From: Crocinitomicaceae bacterium
GTDB lineage: Bacteria > Bacteroidota > Bacteroidia > Flavobacteriales_G > Salibacteraceae
NCBI GenBank assembly: GCA_018623405.1
Contig: JAAZVO010000096.1
Coordinates: forward strand, 1-8,894
Reading direction: 5' to 3'
Length of the DNA: 8,894 nt
Below are positions 1-7,840 of the stretch, piece after piece; position 1 is the stretch's first letter; the number at the start of each line of letters is the position of its first letter. The position numbers and the translations under genes were made by a program. The notes under the pieces were generated by a model. It saw only the letters and a program-made list of their open reading frames with translations, made no database searches and was not told the origin of the DNA.

Positions 1-1122
1 GGTTTTACATTATCTCCTAATTACCAATATTACGGGGATGTTAGGCTCGAAGCAGCTAAACCATTGCTTAATTTTTCGGGATACAGCAAAATTTTCCATA
101 CCTGCTCAGAAATGCCTTTAGAGTGGTTTGCCTTTACTGCCGATGTAGACCCGGAAGAAATCTTCCTTCCTGTAGATTCAATAACCCCAAGTACAAGTCG
201 TTCAAACTTATTGGCTGGTATAAACCTTACTACTGAGCCGTATGAGTTGTATTCAACCTTTTTAAATGAAGCACAAAAACCTTCAGACCATAGTGTGTTT
301 AACTCAACAGGCTTTTTATACTACGATAAACCTGCCGAAACTTATATAGTATCAAACCTTCAAAAAATTACTCAACGCAGTCTTCCAGGTAATTATTTAT
401 CGCTAAACAAAAACTCATGTGCTGTTTTTGGAGAAGGTAAAATAAGGCTTGGAGCCGACCTTGGAAGGGTTGAAAATTATCCTGCAGGTCAAATTACCAA
501 TTATACAACCGGTGATTCTACCATGATTGAAATGGTTTGGTTAGTAGATTTTTACATGGATAATAAAGCCATGAAAATAATGTCAGATCAAATAAAGGAA
601 CAAAAAGACTTAGACCGAGTTGATTTCGATAGAAACACCTACAAACGTGGAGTTCAAGAGTTACTTGGACAAGAAGAAACCGATAGAATAATTTCTGAAT
701 TAACTACTTATCAGAAGTTTAGAAGATTTCCAAATGGTCTTGAAAAAGCCATTTTCTTTAGTGATATCAATTTCATGTGGAACAATGAAACTGAATCGTT
801 TATTTCGGTTGGGCCAATTGGCATAGGTAACATATTTAAAGAAGAGATTAACGCATATGTAAATGGAGTAGTAGAGGTAGTTAAAAAACGCTCGAGCGAT
901 GAAATTTCTATCTACTTGGGGATTGACAGTAGGAATTGGTATTTTTTCAATTATCGAGCAGAAATTATGCAAGCAGTTTCATCTAACGATGAGTTTAATA
1001 CAGCTGTTAAGGAAGCCAAGAAAAATAAGCTAGAAAGGGAGAAAGGCAAGGCAAGGTATAAATACTTAATGGGGTCTGAGGCTAAGAAAATTCAGTTTCT
1101 TAAAAAGATAAATGCCGATTAA
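1..1122 (+). CDS. C-terminal part of a large conserved protein of unknown function (5' end outside window)
   Basis: The reading frame is open from base 1 to the TAA at 1120-1122, so this is the last 373 residues of a longer protein. A TTG at 64 could be called as a start, but the 21 codons before it are open and read as continuous protein, so it is very unlikely to be the true one. The first half is rich in aromatic and beta-strand-like segments (YQYYGDVRLEA, LLNFSGYSKIFHTC, LEWFAFTADVDPEEIFLPV) with glycine-separated strands, as in extracytoplasmic beta-rich proteins. The second half is more helical and charged and ends in a Lys/Glu-rich tail. I see no membrane segment, no catalytic motif and no type IX secretion C-terminal signal. 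The style recalls very large conserved Bacteroidota proteins of unknown role, but this is an impression and not an assignment. It is followed by a 107-base gap and then the giant envelope protein on the same strand, so joint function is possible but unproven. Confidence 0.85.
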   Translation, partial: GFTLSPNYQYYGDVRLEAAKPLLNFSGYSKIFHTCSEMPLEWFAFTADVDPEEIFLPVDSITPSTSRSNLLAGINLTTEPYELYSTFLNEAQKPSDHSVFNSTGFLYYDKPAETYIVSNLQKITQRSLPGNYLSLNKNSCAVFGEGKIRLGADLGRVENYPAGQITNYTTGDSTMIEMVWLVDFYMDNKAMKIMSDQIKEQKDLDRVDFDRNTYKRGVQELLGQEETDRIISELTTYQKFRRFPNGLEKAIFFSDINFMWNNETESFISVGPIGIGNIFKEEINAYVNGVVEVVKKRSSDEISIYLGIDSRNWYFFNYRAEIMQAVSSNDEFNTAVKEAKKNKLEREKGKARYKYLMGSEAKKIQFLKKINAD

Positions 1123-1193
1123 AATTCTTAATTTCAATGTTTTCAGCCCTTTTACGTTAAAAAGTATCCTGCTTACCAATCGTTAATTTTAAT

Positions 1194-1201
1194 TTTATTT
1201 G
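1194..1201 (+). promoter_or_regulatory. Weak Bacteroidota-type -7 box candidate upstream of the giant envelope gene
   Basis: TTTATTTG at this site matches the Bacteroidota -7 consensus TAnnTTTG except for the second base. It lies about 29 bases before the chosen TTG start at 1230. No good TTG is found at the usual -33 distance; the nearest is a TTA at 1173-1175, 18 bases upstream. The surrounding 1123-1229 region is very AT-rich, so a chance match is quite possible. It is noted because a long gene with its own signal peptide begins here after a 107-base gap, which is a reasonable place for a promoter. Confidence 0.22.
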
Positions 1202-1229
1202 CGAATATTATTTTTTAATCCATAAAAAT

Positions 1230-4200
1230 TTGATTCTCTACAACTTAAGGAGATTTAGTTTAAGTTTTTTGTTGATTCTAAGTGCTTTAGCGCTTAATGC
1301 ACAAGTAGATTACGAAGACGAAGGGGAGTTAAAAAAGGGAGCCGAAAAGCTTTTTGAAGAAAAAAAGTTCATCGAAGCCTCTCCTTTATACTCTCAATTA
1401 GTGAGTTTATATCCAAAAGATCCAAACTACGCTTATAAATATGGCGCATGCTTAATTTATGCTAGCGAAGACCCAAAAGAGTCATTAAACTTCTTAGAGT
1501 TTGCCGTTTCAAAACCTGAAGTTGATCCTCAAGCATACTTTTATTTAGGTAGAGCTTACCACATTAACTTTAGGTTTAACCAAGCCATTTCATCTTACGA
1601 AAAATTTAAACTAAAAGCTAAAGGTAAAACCCTAAAAGAGTTTGATGCTGATGGCATGATTCAAATGTGCGAAAATGGAAAAACGCTACTGAGAAATATT
1701 TCAGACCTTGTTGTTTACGATAAAAAACAATCAACCCGAGAAGATTTCTTTAGGGCTTACAACCTTGAAGAATATGGAGGTCAATTGATTGTAAAGCCTG
1801 AAGAACTCATGTCTGATTATGAAAAGAAAGAAGGCATTAAATCAATTGTTTTTTTGCCAAAAGACGCCCAAAGGGTTTACTTCTCAAAAATTGAAGCCAA
1901 ATCAGAAACAGGTAGAGACATTTATTATGCCGACAGAACCGAAGATGGTTTCGGGAAACACATAAAATTAGATTCAAGGGTTAACACCAATAAATATGAT
2001 GATTTTCCCTTTATTCATCCTTCCGGCAAGGTGCTCTACTTTGCTTCTAAAGGCCATAATAGCATGGGAGGGTATGATATTTTTAGGTCTTTTTTAAATG
2101 AAGAAACCGGATATTGGGAAGAGCCTGTAAACATGGATTTTGCTATAAACACTCCTTACGATGATTTTTTAATGATTACCAATGAAGCCCAAGACAGGGC
2201 TTTTTTCGCTACAAATAGGTACTCTAAACTTGGCAGGGTAAATGTGGTAAATATTGCTACACAACGTATTCCTGTAGATTACGCAGTAGTTAAAGGAGAT
2301 TTTATTTCACCTTCTACAAAAAATGCAAAAATTACAGTGGAAGATATGTACTCCAACCAAACCCTCGGGACGTTTGAAACAAACTCTTCAGGAGAGTACT
2401 CATTTAAACTTCCAAGCTCAGGAAGGTTCAGGTTTTTGGTAGAAGAAGAAAATAGCATGGTTACACATGCGGGCGTGGTTGAATTAAAGCAACAAAATAC
2501 ATTTAAGTCACTTTTTCAAAAAATGGAAATTGTAAAAGAAGGTGACGATGAAAAGTTAATTATTACCAATTTGCTTGATGAAGAATTGCCTGATGAACAG
2601 TTGCCTCTTACAGTAGAAATGTTCCAAGACCAAGCCGACTTAAAAGTAAATTATGAAGATAAAGCACCTCAATTAATTGTTCAGAACGAACCACAAAAGC
2701 CACAAGGACCGCCATTAGAAATTGAGGAAGAAACTGCTGAAGCAAATAAGAACGCAGCTTCAAGCGGAGAGCCTATTGAAAGTGAAGATAATGTAGGTCA
2801 AAATGAAGTTGTTGATGCAGACCCAAATGATATTAGTGCTATGGATGTTGGGGCGCTTTTAACAACAGCAACAAAATTTGAAAGTGAGTTTAATAATAAA
2901 GCCAACAGCTTTCAAAAGCAAGCAGACTTAGCGCAAAAAGACGCTGATAAATTCACTGATTTAGCACAAAACGAATTAGCACAAATAGGGCAATTAAGTG
3001 CTGGGCCAAACGCTCAAGAAGAAGACATTGTAAAAGAAATTGAGGCGCTTCAAAAAGAGGCAGAAAAACATCAAGAACAGGCCTCTTCTTCTTCAGAGCT
3101 TGCAAGCTTGTATAGCGAAAAAGCAACAACCTACAGAGAAAAGGCTGAAACCGCAAAAAGTCAAAAAGAAACTTTGCAATCTGCGCAATCTCAAAATCAA
3201 TCTATAAATGAATTAGAGTATGCTGATGAGGTTCACACTGCTTTAAATGAATTACAGCCAACCTATCAAAATTCTACTTCACAACCGGGCAATGCTGAGG
3301 TTTATGCTGAGTTGTTTACCGATTTAGAAGAAGAAGATCAATTAATTGAAGAAAAACAGCAATATATAGATGACTTAACTCCTGCAATTAAAGCTGATGA
3401 AACAAAGCTAGCAATCTTAAAACAAGAGTTAGAAGGCACTACGAAAAAGAAACGCATTAAAGAGTTAGAAGAGGAAATAGCTACTTGGGAAGAGACAATT
3501 GCCATTTCTAAACAAGAAGTAATTGGAACCAATAAGGGTATAGAGTTGGCTCAGAACCAAAAGACTGCGTTGTCAAGCCAATTTCAATTAGCAAGTAATT
3601 ACGATAAAGCTGTAAATACCCAAAAGTCTGATGAAGATATTGAATTAGAGTTTGCCACTGCGGTAAAATCTTCGGGTATTCCACCTCAAAAAGCAGTTCA
3701 AGCAGGAGCTATTTCTTCTATGGGTGCTTTAGCAAAAGTAGAAACTTCAAATCCTGAATTAGCTGAAGCTGCAACGTCTACCAATGCTGAAAGTAATGCA
3801 ACTAATTCAACTAATACAAGTTCACAACCTGGCGAGCAAGCGGCATCTTCTACCTCATCAAACCAACCGCAAAAGCTTGTATTAACTCCCGAAAATGTTG
3901 ATTTGAGTAGCATCGAAACTGCCGAATACAAAAACTATAACTTCGAATCTAAATACAACGAGGAATTCTTTTTACCTGTACCGGATGGAGCAGAATTTCC
4001 CCTAACTGCATCTACGGATGGTGGTCCTGCGCCAGTGGTTTACACAGTGCCCGACCCTGTTTCACCTGCCGAGTTACCAACTGAAGTTGAATATTCGGGG
4101 CAATTTGTTTCTTTAATTCAAGGAGCAGATACCATTCAAGATGAGGTGCTTAGGGAAAAAACCAAAGGCGATTTATTAGACAAATGGAGCTATAAGTTAG

Positions 4201-7200
4201 ATACCGAAATTTTCTTGTTGAAAGAAAAAAGAAGAAAAGCTACCTCAGATAAACGTAAAGAAACTTTAACGCAAGAAATTACTGCTTTAGAAACTCAACA
4301 ATCCGAAATTAAATTTGCAGCAAATAAAACTTACGAGCGTTTAAGCTATCAACAAAATGGAGAGTTAGCAGCAGAAGCCAATAACGATGCTTTCATGCAA
4401 ACTCAGCTAGAGTACCAAAGCTTGAGTAACGTGATGAAAACTTCTTATAATAAAGAAAATCAAGCGTCTTTTAGCGATTTGGGAGAGGTAGAAAATGATT
4501 TTGTAAGACTTTTTAAAGTTGCTGAAATCAATGAAAAATGGATTAGTGACCTAGACACCGAAATAAATGACCTAGAAAAACTAGCAGTTGCCGAGCCTGA
4601 CCCAAACAAACAAAGAATTATTCAAAAAAGAATTTCTAGTTTAATTCAATTAAAAGGCAGAAAGCAGAATGAATTAGAGCTTACCAACCAATCTGTAGTA
4701 GAATATGCTTTCCAAAACCCTGCTGATAATGTGCCTGTAGTAAGTTCAGGTGTAACTAAAGCTAGGGCAAATTACTTAGCCGTTCAGTCTCAAAAAAGCT
4801 TGGTAAATTCTATTATGCTTTCTGATAGTGCCAATAAGGTTTCTGATGCAGCACAAAAAAATCAATTGATTGCCCAAGCAAATGCAGAGTATGAGAAATC
4901 TAAACAATTGGCAAATCAATCTTCAGATATTTATACCGCGTTAGCAAGATACTTTTCATCTCCAACCCAATCTGTTACTTTCGATTCTGAGGAAGATTTA
5001 AAAACAGCTGATGTAAATCAAATTCTCGCAGACTTAAATAAACCAAAACCCCAAGACAATGCATCTGCTGAAAGTGATTTAAATAATACTTCAACCGGTG
5101 ATTTTAAGGTAAGCTTAAACGCCATGGTAGGCGAGCCAAGCAGCGCTCAAGCAAGCAAGTTTTTGGTAAACAATAAAAAGACTGAACTTACTACCATTGC
5201 TTATGCGATTGCCAATGTAAAAGATCAACTTGAAAATGAAACAGATCCTGAAAAGAAATTAGCGCTAGAGCAAGAGTTGGCACTATTAGTTGCTGAAAGA
5301 AGAATTGTTGAGGCGCAAGTAAATGCCGCCAATAGAAAAGCCGATTTATTAAGTGAAGCGCAAACAAATGCAACAAGCAATCCGCAAAAAAACGAGGATA
5401 ATGTTCAAAAGCTGCTTAAAGAGGCTGAAACCTTAAATCAGTTAGGTGCAGACTCTCTTCAATATGCATCAAATTTGAGAAACGATGCTGAACTTGCTTC
5501 AGGGGATGAAAAACAACGCATGTTAAAACAAGCTGCTTTGGTTGAGAAAAGAGCTAATGCCAATGTGGAGGCTGCAAAAGATTTAGTAAAGTTAGCCGAA
5601 CAGATAAAAAGAGTTGAGAAAACAGCGTTGGTAAAGAACCAATTACAAACCACAGTTTCAGATTTTAACTTTCCTACAACAGATAAGGTTTTAACCGAGG
5701 CAGAAGTTAAAGAACTATCAAGTACCGAAGAATTTGCTGAGTTTCAAAACCTTAAGGGAGATTACCAAAGAATGATTAAACAAGCTGAGGTAATGTATTC
5801 TGAAAGTGATGCAAAGAGAAAAGAGGCGGAAAAGCTATTTGATAAAGCAAATGAGCTAAGAAAACAAGCGGCTGAAGCAACAACATCCGAAGAAAGAGAA
5901 AGGCTATTTAAAGAAGCCGAGGTGAGAGAAAATGAAGCCAAAGCTAAGTTGAAAGAAGCAGAACAAATGGAAGTTGCAGCAGTTGAGCTTTCTCAAAGTG
6001 CAATTGGTAAAAAGAAAGAACTTGAAGCTTTTGTTGCGAATTTGAGTCCGGCTTTAGCTGCTAAATTGGTTGCTTTCGATAAAAAGTCTGTTGAGGGAGG
6101 AAGTTATGGCGGGGTGTTGGCTGATGTTACTCAAGGTGGAGCAAGCAACAGTGGAAATAACAATGCCGTAACCACACCAACCGGTACTGTTACTGCCGAG
6201 TCGGTTAAAGGCTCTCAATTTTATGTAAATGACGATGCCGGAGATTCTGATGTAAAGTACAATCCAACTACCAAGTCTATTTTTAAAATTGGAGGTACCA
6301 ACACACCCTATTACAACGATGCACAACCTATTCAGTTTAATCCTGAACTACCATCAGGCTTAGTGTATAAGGTGCAAATTGGAGCATTTAGCAAAAGAAT
6401 TGATCCGGGTGTGTTTAGAGGGTTTGCACCAATAACGGCTGAAAATGCGGGTGCTAACTTAATTCGCTACACCGCAGGACTTTTTGAAGGATTTAATCCT
6501 GCAGATGCAGCTAAAAATGAAATTAGAAAACTAGGTTATGCTGATGCATTTGTAGTAGCCTATTATAATGGTAAACGTATTTCTGCAGCAGATGCTCGCG
6601 ACATGGTTAATCTTGCAGGAGCTCAAATTGCAAATATTTCTGGTGTTGCCTCATCTCCAAGTAGTAGTGCTACAGGGGCAGGAAGCAGTGCAATTGCATC
6701 TGCTTCTAGCAATAATACTGCTGCATCAACCGGTTCACCAATTAGTATAGAAGGTTTACCACCAACCCCTGCAAGAAATACGTCTGTTGCTGAGGTGCAG
6801 TCTGCTTCAAATCCGCAAGTTACCGATATGAGTAATTTGGCAATAACTTTTTACACTGTACAAATTGGGGTGTTTAGCAAACCTGTAACTGCAGCCGATT
6901 TAAAGAATGTAACTCCAATTCAAGTTTATAGAACGAATTCAGGGTTCTACAGATACAACTCAGGAGTTTTTGATAATATAAATGATGCAATAGCAGCTAA
7001 AAACAAAATTGTTGGAATGGGAATTTCAGATGCCTTTGTAACTGCTTATGAAAATAAGCAAAGGTTAACACCAGAACAGGCTCAATCGAATATCTCATCA
7101 GGAAATGCGCCTGTTGCTAATCAGCCGAAACCACCTGCTAATCTACCAACACAAACAACTCCAAGTAGAACTCAAACAGGTGCTAATCAAACAAATGTGA

Positions 7201-7490
7201 AGCCTAATGTTGGTCAAATATTGTTTAGGGTACAAGTTGGTGCCTACGAAAATGATATTCCTGTAGAGCAAGCCAAAGCAATATTAAAGTTAACTTCTTA
7301 TGGAGTAGATATTGATGAAAGCCAAGCGGGATTAATCAAATACCTAGTAGGAAACTTTAAAGGTTACCAAGAAGCGCTCGATTTTAAAGATCAAATGGAT
7401 TCTAATGGACTTTCAGATGCATTTGTTATAGCTTTGCAAAACGGAAAGCGAATTTCTGTAGAAGATGCAAATAATTTACTAAATCAATAA
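1230..7490 (+). CDS. Giant exported TPR-PD40-coiled-coil protein with three C-terminal SPOR domains
   Basis: This is a 2086-residue protein (roughly 225 kDa). The start is TTG at 1230. There is no in-frame ATG between the upstream stop at 1158 and this point, and the TTG gives a clean signal peptide: an Arg-Arg n-region at residues 7-8, a hydrophobic core at 9-22 and likely cleavage after Ala24. Residues 35-130 are TPR-like helices. Residues 200-345 hold PD40 blades, including the typical PFIHPSGKVLYFASKG...GGYDIF stretch at 260-285. Residues 353-420 resemble a carboxypeptidase-regulatory/CNA-B beta-sandwich. Residues 450-1700 are mostly helical, rich in E, K, Q, A and S, with degenerate repeats. 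Three SPOR-like domains follow at about 1711-1793, 1872-1954 and 1997-2086, separated by Ser/Thr/Ala/Asn- or Pro/Thr-rich linkers. SPOR domains bind peptidoglycan glycan strands, so a periplasmic, wall-anchored role is inferred. The N-terminal order matches PorE-like proteins linked to type IX secretion, but those end in OmpA. The exact function is unknown. The TAA stop is one base from clpS. Confidence 0.93.
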   Translation: MILYNLRRFSLSFLLILSALALNAQVDYEDEGELKKGAEKLFEEKKFIEASPLYSQLVSLYPKDPNYAYKYGACLIYASEDPKESLNFLEFAVSKPEVDPQAYFYLGRAYHINFRFNQAISSYEKFKLKAKGKTLKEFDADGMIQMCENGKTLLRNISDLVVYDKKQSTREDFFRAYNLEEYGGQLIVKPEELMSDYEKKEGIKSIVFLPKDAQRVYFSKIEAKSETGRDIYYADRTEDGFGKHIKLDSRVNTNKYDDFPFIHPSGKVLYFASKGHNSMGGYDIFRSFLNEETGYWEEPVNMDFAINTPYDDFLMITNEAQDRAFFATNRYSKLGRVNVVNIATQRIPVDYAVVKGDFISPSTKNAKITVEDMYSNQTLGTFETNSSGEYSFKLPSSGRFRFLVEEENSMVTHAGVVELKQQNTFKSLFQKMEIVKEGDDEKLIITNLLDEELPDEQLPLTVEMFQDQADLKVNYEDKAPQLIVQNEPQKPQGPPLEIEEETAEANKNAASSGEPIESEDNVGQNEVVDADPNDISAMDVGALLTTATKFESEFNNKANSFQKQADLAQKDADKFTDLAQNELAQIGQLSAGPNAQEEDIVKEIEALQKEAEKHQEQASSSSELASLYSEKATTYREKAETAKSQKETLQSAQSQNQSINELEYADEVHTALNELQPTYQNSTSQPGNAEVYAELFTDLEEEDQLIEEKQQYIDDLTPAIKADETKLAILKQELEGTTKKKRIKELEEEIATWEETIAISKQEVIGTNKGIELAQNQKTALSSQFQLASNYDKAVNTQKSDEDIELEFATAVKSSGIPPQKAVQAGAISSMGALAKVETSNPELAEAATSTNAESNATNSTNTSSQPGEQAASSTSSNQPQKLVLTPENVDLSSIETAEYKNYNFESKYNEEFFLPVPDGAEFPLTASTDGGPAPVVYTVPDPVSPAELPTEVEYSGQFVSLIQGADTIQDEVLREKTKGDLLDKWSYKLDTEIFLLKEKRRKATSDKRKETLTQEITALETQQSEIKFAANKTYERLSYQQNGELAAEANNDAFMQTQLEYQSLSNVMKTSYNKENQASFSDLGEVENDFVRLFKVAEINEKWISDLDTEINDLEKLAVAEPDPNKQRIIQKRISSLIQLKGRKQNELELTNQSVVEYAFQNPADNVPVVSSGVTKARANYLAVQSQKSLVNSIMLSDSANKVSDAAQKNQLIAQANAEYEKSKQLANQSSDIYTALARYFSSPTQSVTFDSEEDLKTADVNQILADLNKPKPQDNASAESDLNNTSTGDFKVSLNAMVGEPSSAQASKFLVNNKKTELTTIAYAIANVKDQLENETDPEKKLALEQELALLVAERRIVEAQVNAANRKADLLSEAQTNATSNPQKNEDNVQKLLKEAETLNQLGADSLQYASNLRNDAELASGDEKQRMLKQAALVEKRANANVEAAKDLVKLAEQIKRVEKTALVKNQLQTTVSDFNFPTTDKVLTEAEVKELSSTEEFAEFQNLKGDYQRMIKQAEVMYSESDAKRKEAEKLFDKANELRKQAAEATTSEERERLFKEAEVRENEAKAKLKEAEQMEVAAVELSQSAIGKKKELEAFVANLSPALAAKLVAFDKKSVEGGSYGGVLADVTQGGASNSGNNNAVTTPTGTVTAESVKGSQFYVNDDAGDSDVKYNPTTKSIFKIGGTNTPYYNDAQPIQFNPELPSGLVYKVQIGAFSKRIDPGVFRGFAPITAENAGANLIRYTAGLFEGFNPADAAKNEIRKLGYADAFVVAYYNGKRISAADARDMVNLAGAQIANISGVASSPSSSATGAGSSAIASASSNNTAASTGSPISIEGLPPTPARNTSVAEVQSASNPQVTDMSNLAITFYTVQIGVFSKPVTAADLKNVTPIQVYRTNSGFYRYNSGVFDNINDAIAAKNKIVGMGISDAFVTAYENKQRLTPEQAQSNISSGNAPVANQPKPPANLPTQTTPSRTQTGANQTNVKPNVGQILFRVQVGAYENDIPVEQAKAILKLTSYGVDIDESQAGLIKYLVGNFKGYQEALDFKDQMDSNGLSDAFVIALQNGKRISVEDANNLLNQ
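3366..5358 (+). repeat. Four degenerate helical-hairpin repeats inside the giant envelope protein
   Basis: Four segments share a common pattern: an acidic helix with L..EI..L, a charged turn containing K/R pairs (often D-P-x-K), then a second helix with the spacing L..EI..L, followed by an amphipathic tail. They lie at about residues 713-776 (bases 3366-3557), 984-1041 (4179-4350), 1101-1161 (4530-4712) and 1314-1376 (5169-5358). The second and third are closest to each other: both carry a KW pair followed within four to six residues by LDTEI. Turn examples are ATSDKRKETL, AEPDPNKQRII and ETDPEKKLAL. Each unit would fold as a long antiparallel helical hairpin, suggesting a rod or spacer between the N-terminal propeller and the SPOR end. 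The repeats are at the protein level; no strong DNA-level repetition is seen. Confidence 0.5.
6357..7490 (+). repeat. Three tandem SPOR-type domains at the C-terminus of the giant protein
   Basis: Each copy opens with a beta strand ending in VQ[IV]GA/V (YKVQIGAFSK, YTVQIGVFSK, FRVQVGAYEN). Each continues to a central I-[RK]-Y or F-Y-R-Y strand and a G-x-F segment (RYTAGLFEGF, RYNSGVFDNI, KYLVGNFKGY). An alanine-containing helix follows, and each copy closes with the [YS]-DAFV strand and a K-[RQ]-[IL] tail (NGKRIS, NKQRLT, NGKRIS). This is the beta-alpha-beta-beta-alpha-beta order of SPOR domains in the form common in Bacteroidota. Copy boundaries are roughly 6360-6608, 6843-7091 and 7218-7487. 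The linker after copy 1 is Ser/Ala/Asn-rich and that after copy 2 is Pro/Thr/Gln-rich, so the domains are probably flexibly strung. Binding to denuded peptidoglycan is known for the family; binding by these copies is inferred. Confidence 0.85.
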
Positions 7491-7491
7491 A

Positions 7492-7791
7492 ATGGACTTG
7501 AAGTACAATTCAATATTCAACTCGATAACAGAAACCGAAGTAGAAGAAGAGGTACTCGTTGAAAAAGAGAATGTAAACTCTATAGTTTTATATAATGATG
7601 AGGTAAACACTTTTGATTTTGTTATTGAAACCTTAATAGATGTTTGCGAGCACGAATTAGAGCAAGCTACTCAATGTACCTACATTGTGCATTACAAAGG
7701 AAAATGCGATGTAAAAAATGGAGAGTACACAAAATTAAAACCCATCTGCTCTGAGCTGTTGAGAAGAGGACTAAACGCTGAAATAGAATAA
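7492..7791 (+). CDS. clpS: ATP-dependent Clp protease adaptor ClpS
   Basis: This 99-residue protein has the ClpS core. ClpS binds proteins with N-degrons (bulky N-terminal Leu, Phe, Tyr or Trp) and hands them to the AAA+ unfoldase of ClpAP or, where ClpA is absent, to its ClpC equivalent, in the cytoplasm. Residues 1-28 are an acidic, probably flexible tail. The core opens with IVLYNDEVNTFDFVIETL: Asn35, Asp36 and Glu37 match the N-degron pocket loop (N-D-D/E). His67 in IVHYKG matches the conserved histidine that contacts the alpha-amino group. The ending GYxxL..I...L...GL.A.I pattern is also present (Gly77-Tyr79, Leu82 to Ile98). Length is normal for the family. The ATG at 7492 follows the upstream TAA after one base, with no Shine-Dalgarno sequence, which suggests co-transcription and perhaps translational coupling with the giant envelope gene. 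No Clp unfoldase gene is in view. Confidence 0.95.
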   Translation: MDLKYNSIFNSITETEVEEEVLVEKENVNSIVLYNDEVNTFDFVIETLIDVCEHELEQATQCTYIVHYKGKCDVKNGEYTKLKPICSELLRRGLNAEIE

Positions 7792-7840
7792 ACCTTATTC
7801 TGCAAATAATCTTTTACTTCTCCTATATCCTTTTAAATTA

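Noticed and set aside
64..66. TTG at 64 as the start of the first gene
   Set aside because: The frame is open back to base 1 with protein-like sequence (YQYYGDVRLEAAKP) and there is no signal peptide or leader at 64, so the gene is simply cut by the window edge.
700..972. Minus-strand 90-codon frame opposite the first gene
   Set aside because: It lies wholly within a well-formed plus-strand gene and encodes no recognisable domain. The same holds for the other minus-strand frames at 2953-3156, 3338-3532, 3698-3931, 5191-5376, 5459-5653, 6054-6326 and 8324-8509.
1150..1165. Small hairpin CTTTT...AAAAG in the gap after the first gene
   Set aside because: It has only five pairs, almost all A-T, and no T tract after it; not a credible terminator or operator.
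2700..4000. Phage tail-tape or surface-adhesin identity for the long helical part of the giant protein
   Set aside because: The signal peptide, TPR-PD40 start and SPOR end point to a periplasmic wall-linked protein, and no phage genes flank it.
6568..6750. Plus-strand 60-codon frame rich in Leu, Gln and Val
   Set aside because: It is an out-of-frame shadow of the Ser/Ala/Asn-rich linker of the giant protein; its hydrophobic composition comes from GCA/AGT/CAA-type codons read in another frame.
7785..7801. Perfect 7-bp inverted repeat with a three-base loop (AGAATAA, ACC, TTATTCT) overlapping the clpS stop codon, a possible terminator
   Set aside because: The stem has a single G-C pair per arm and is not followed directly by a T run, so it would be a very weak hairpin. 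In AT-rich DNA this can arise by chance.
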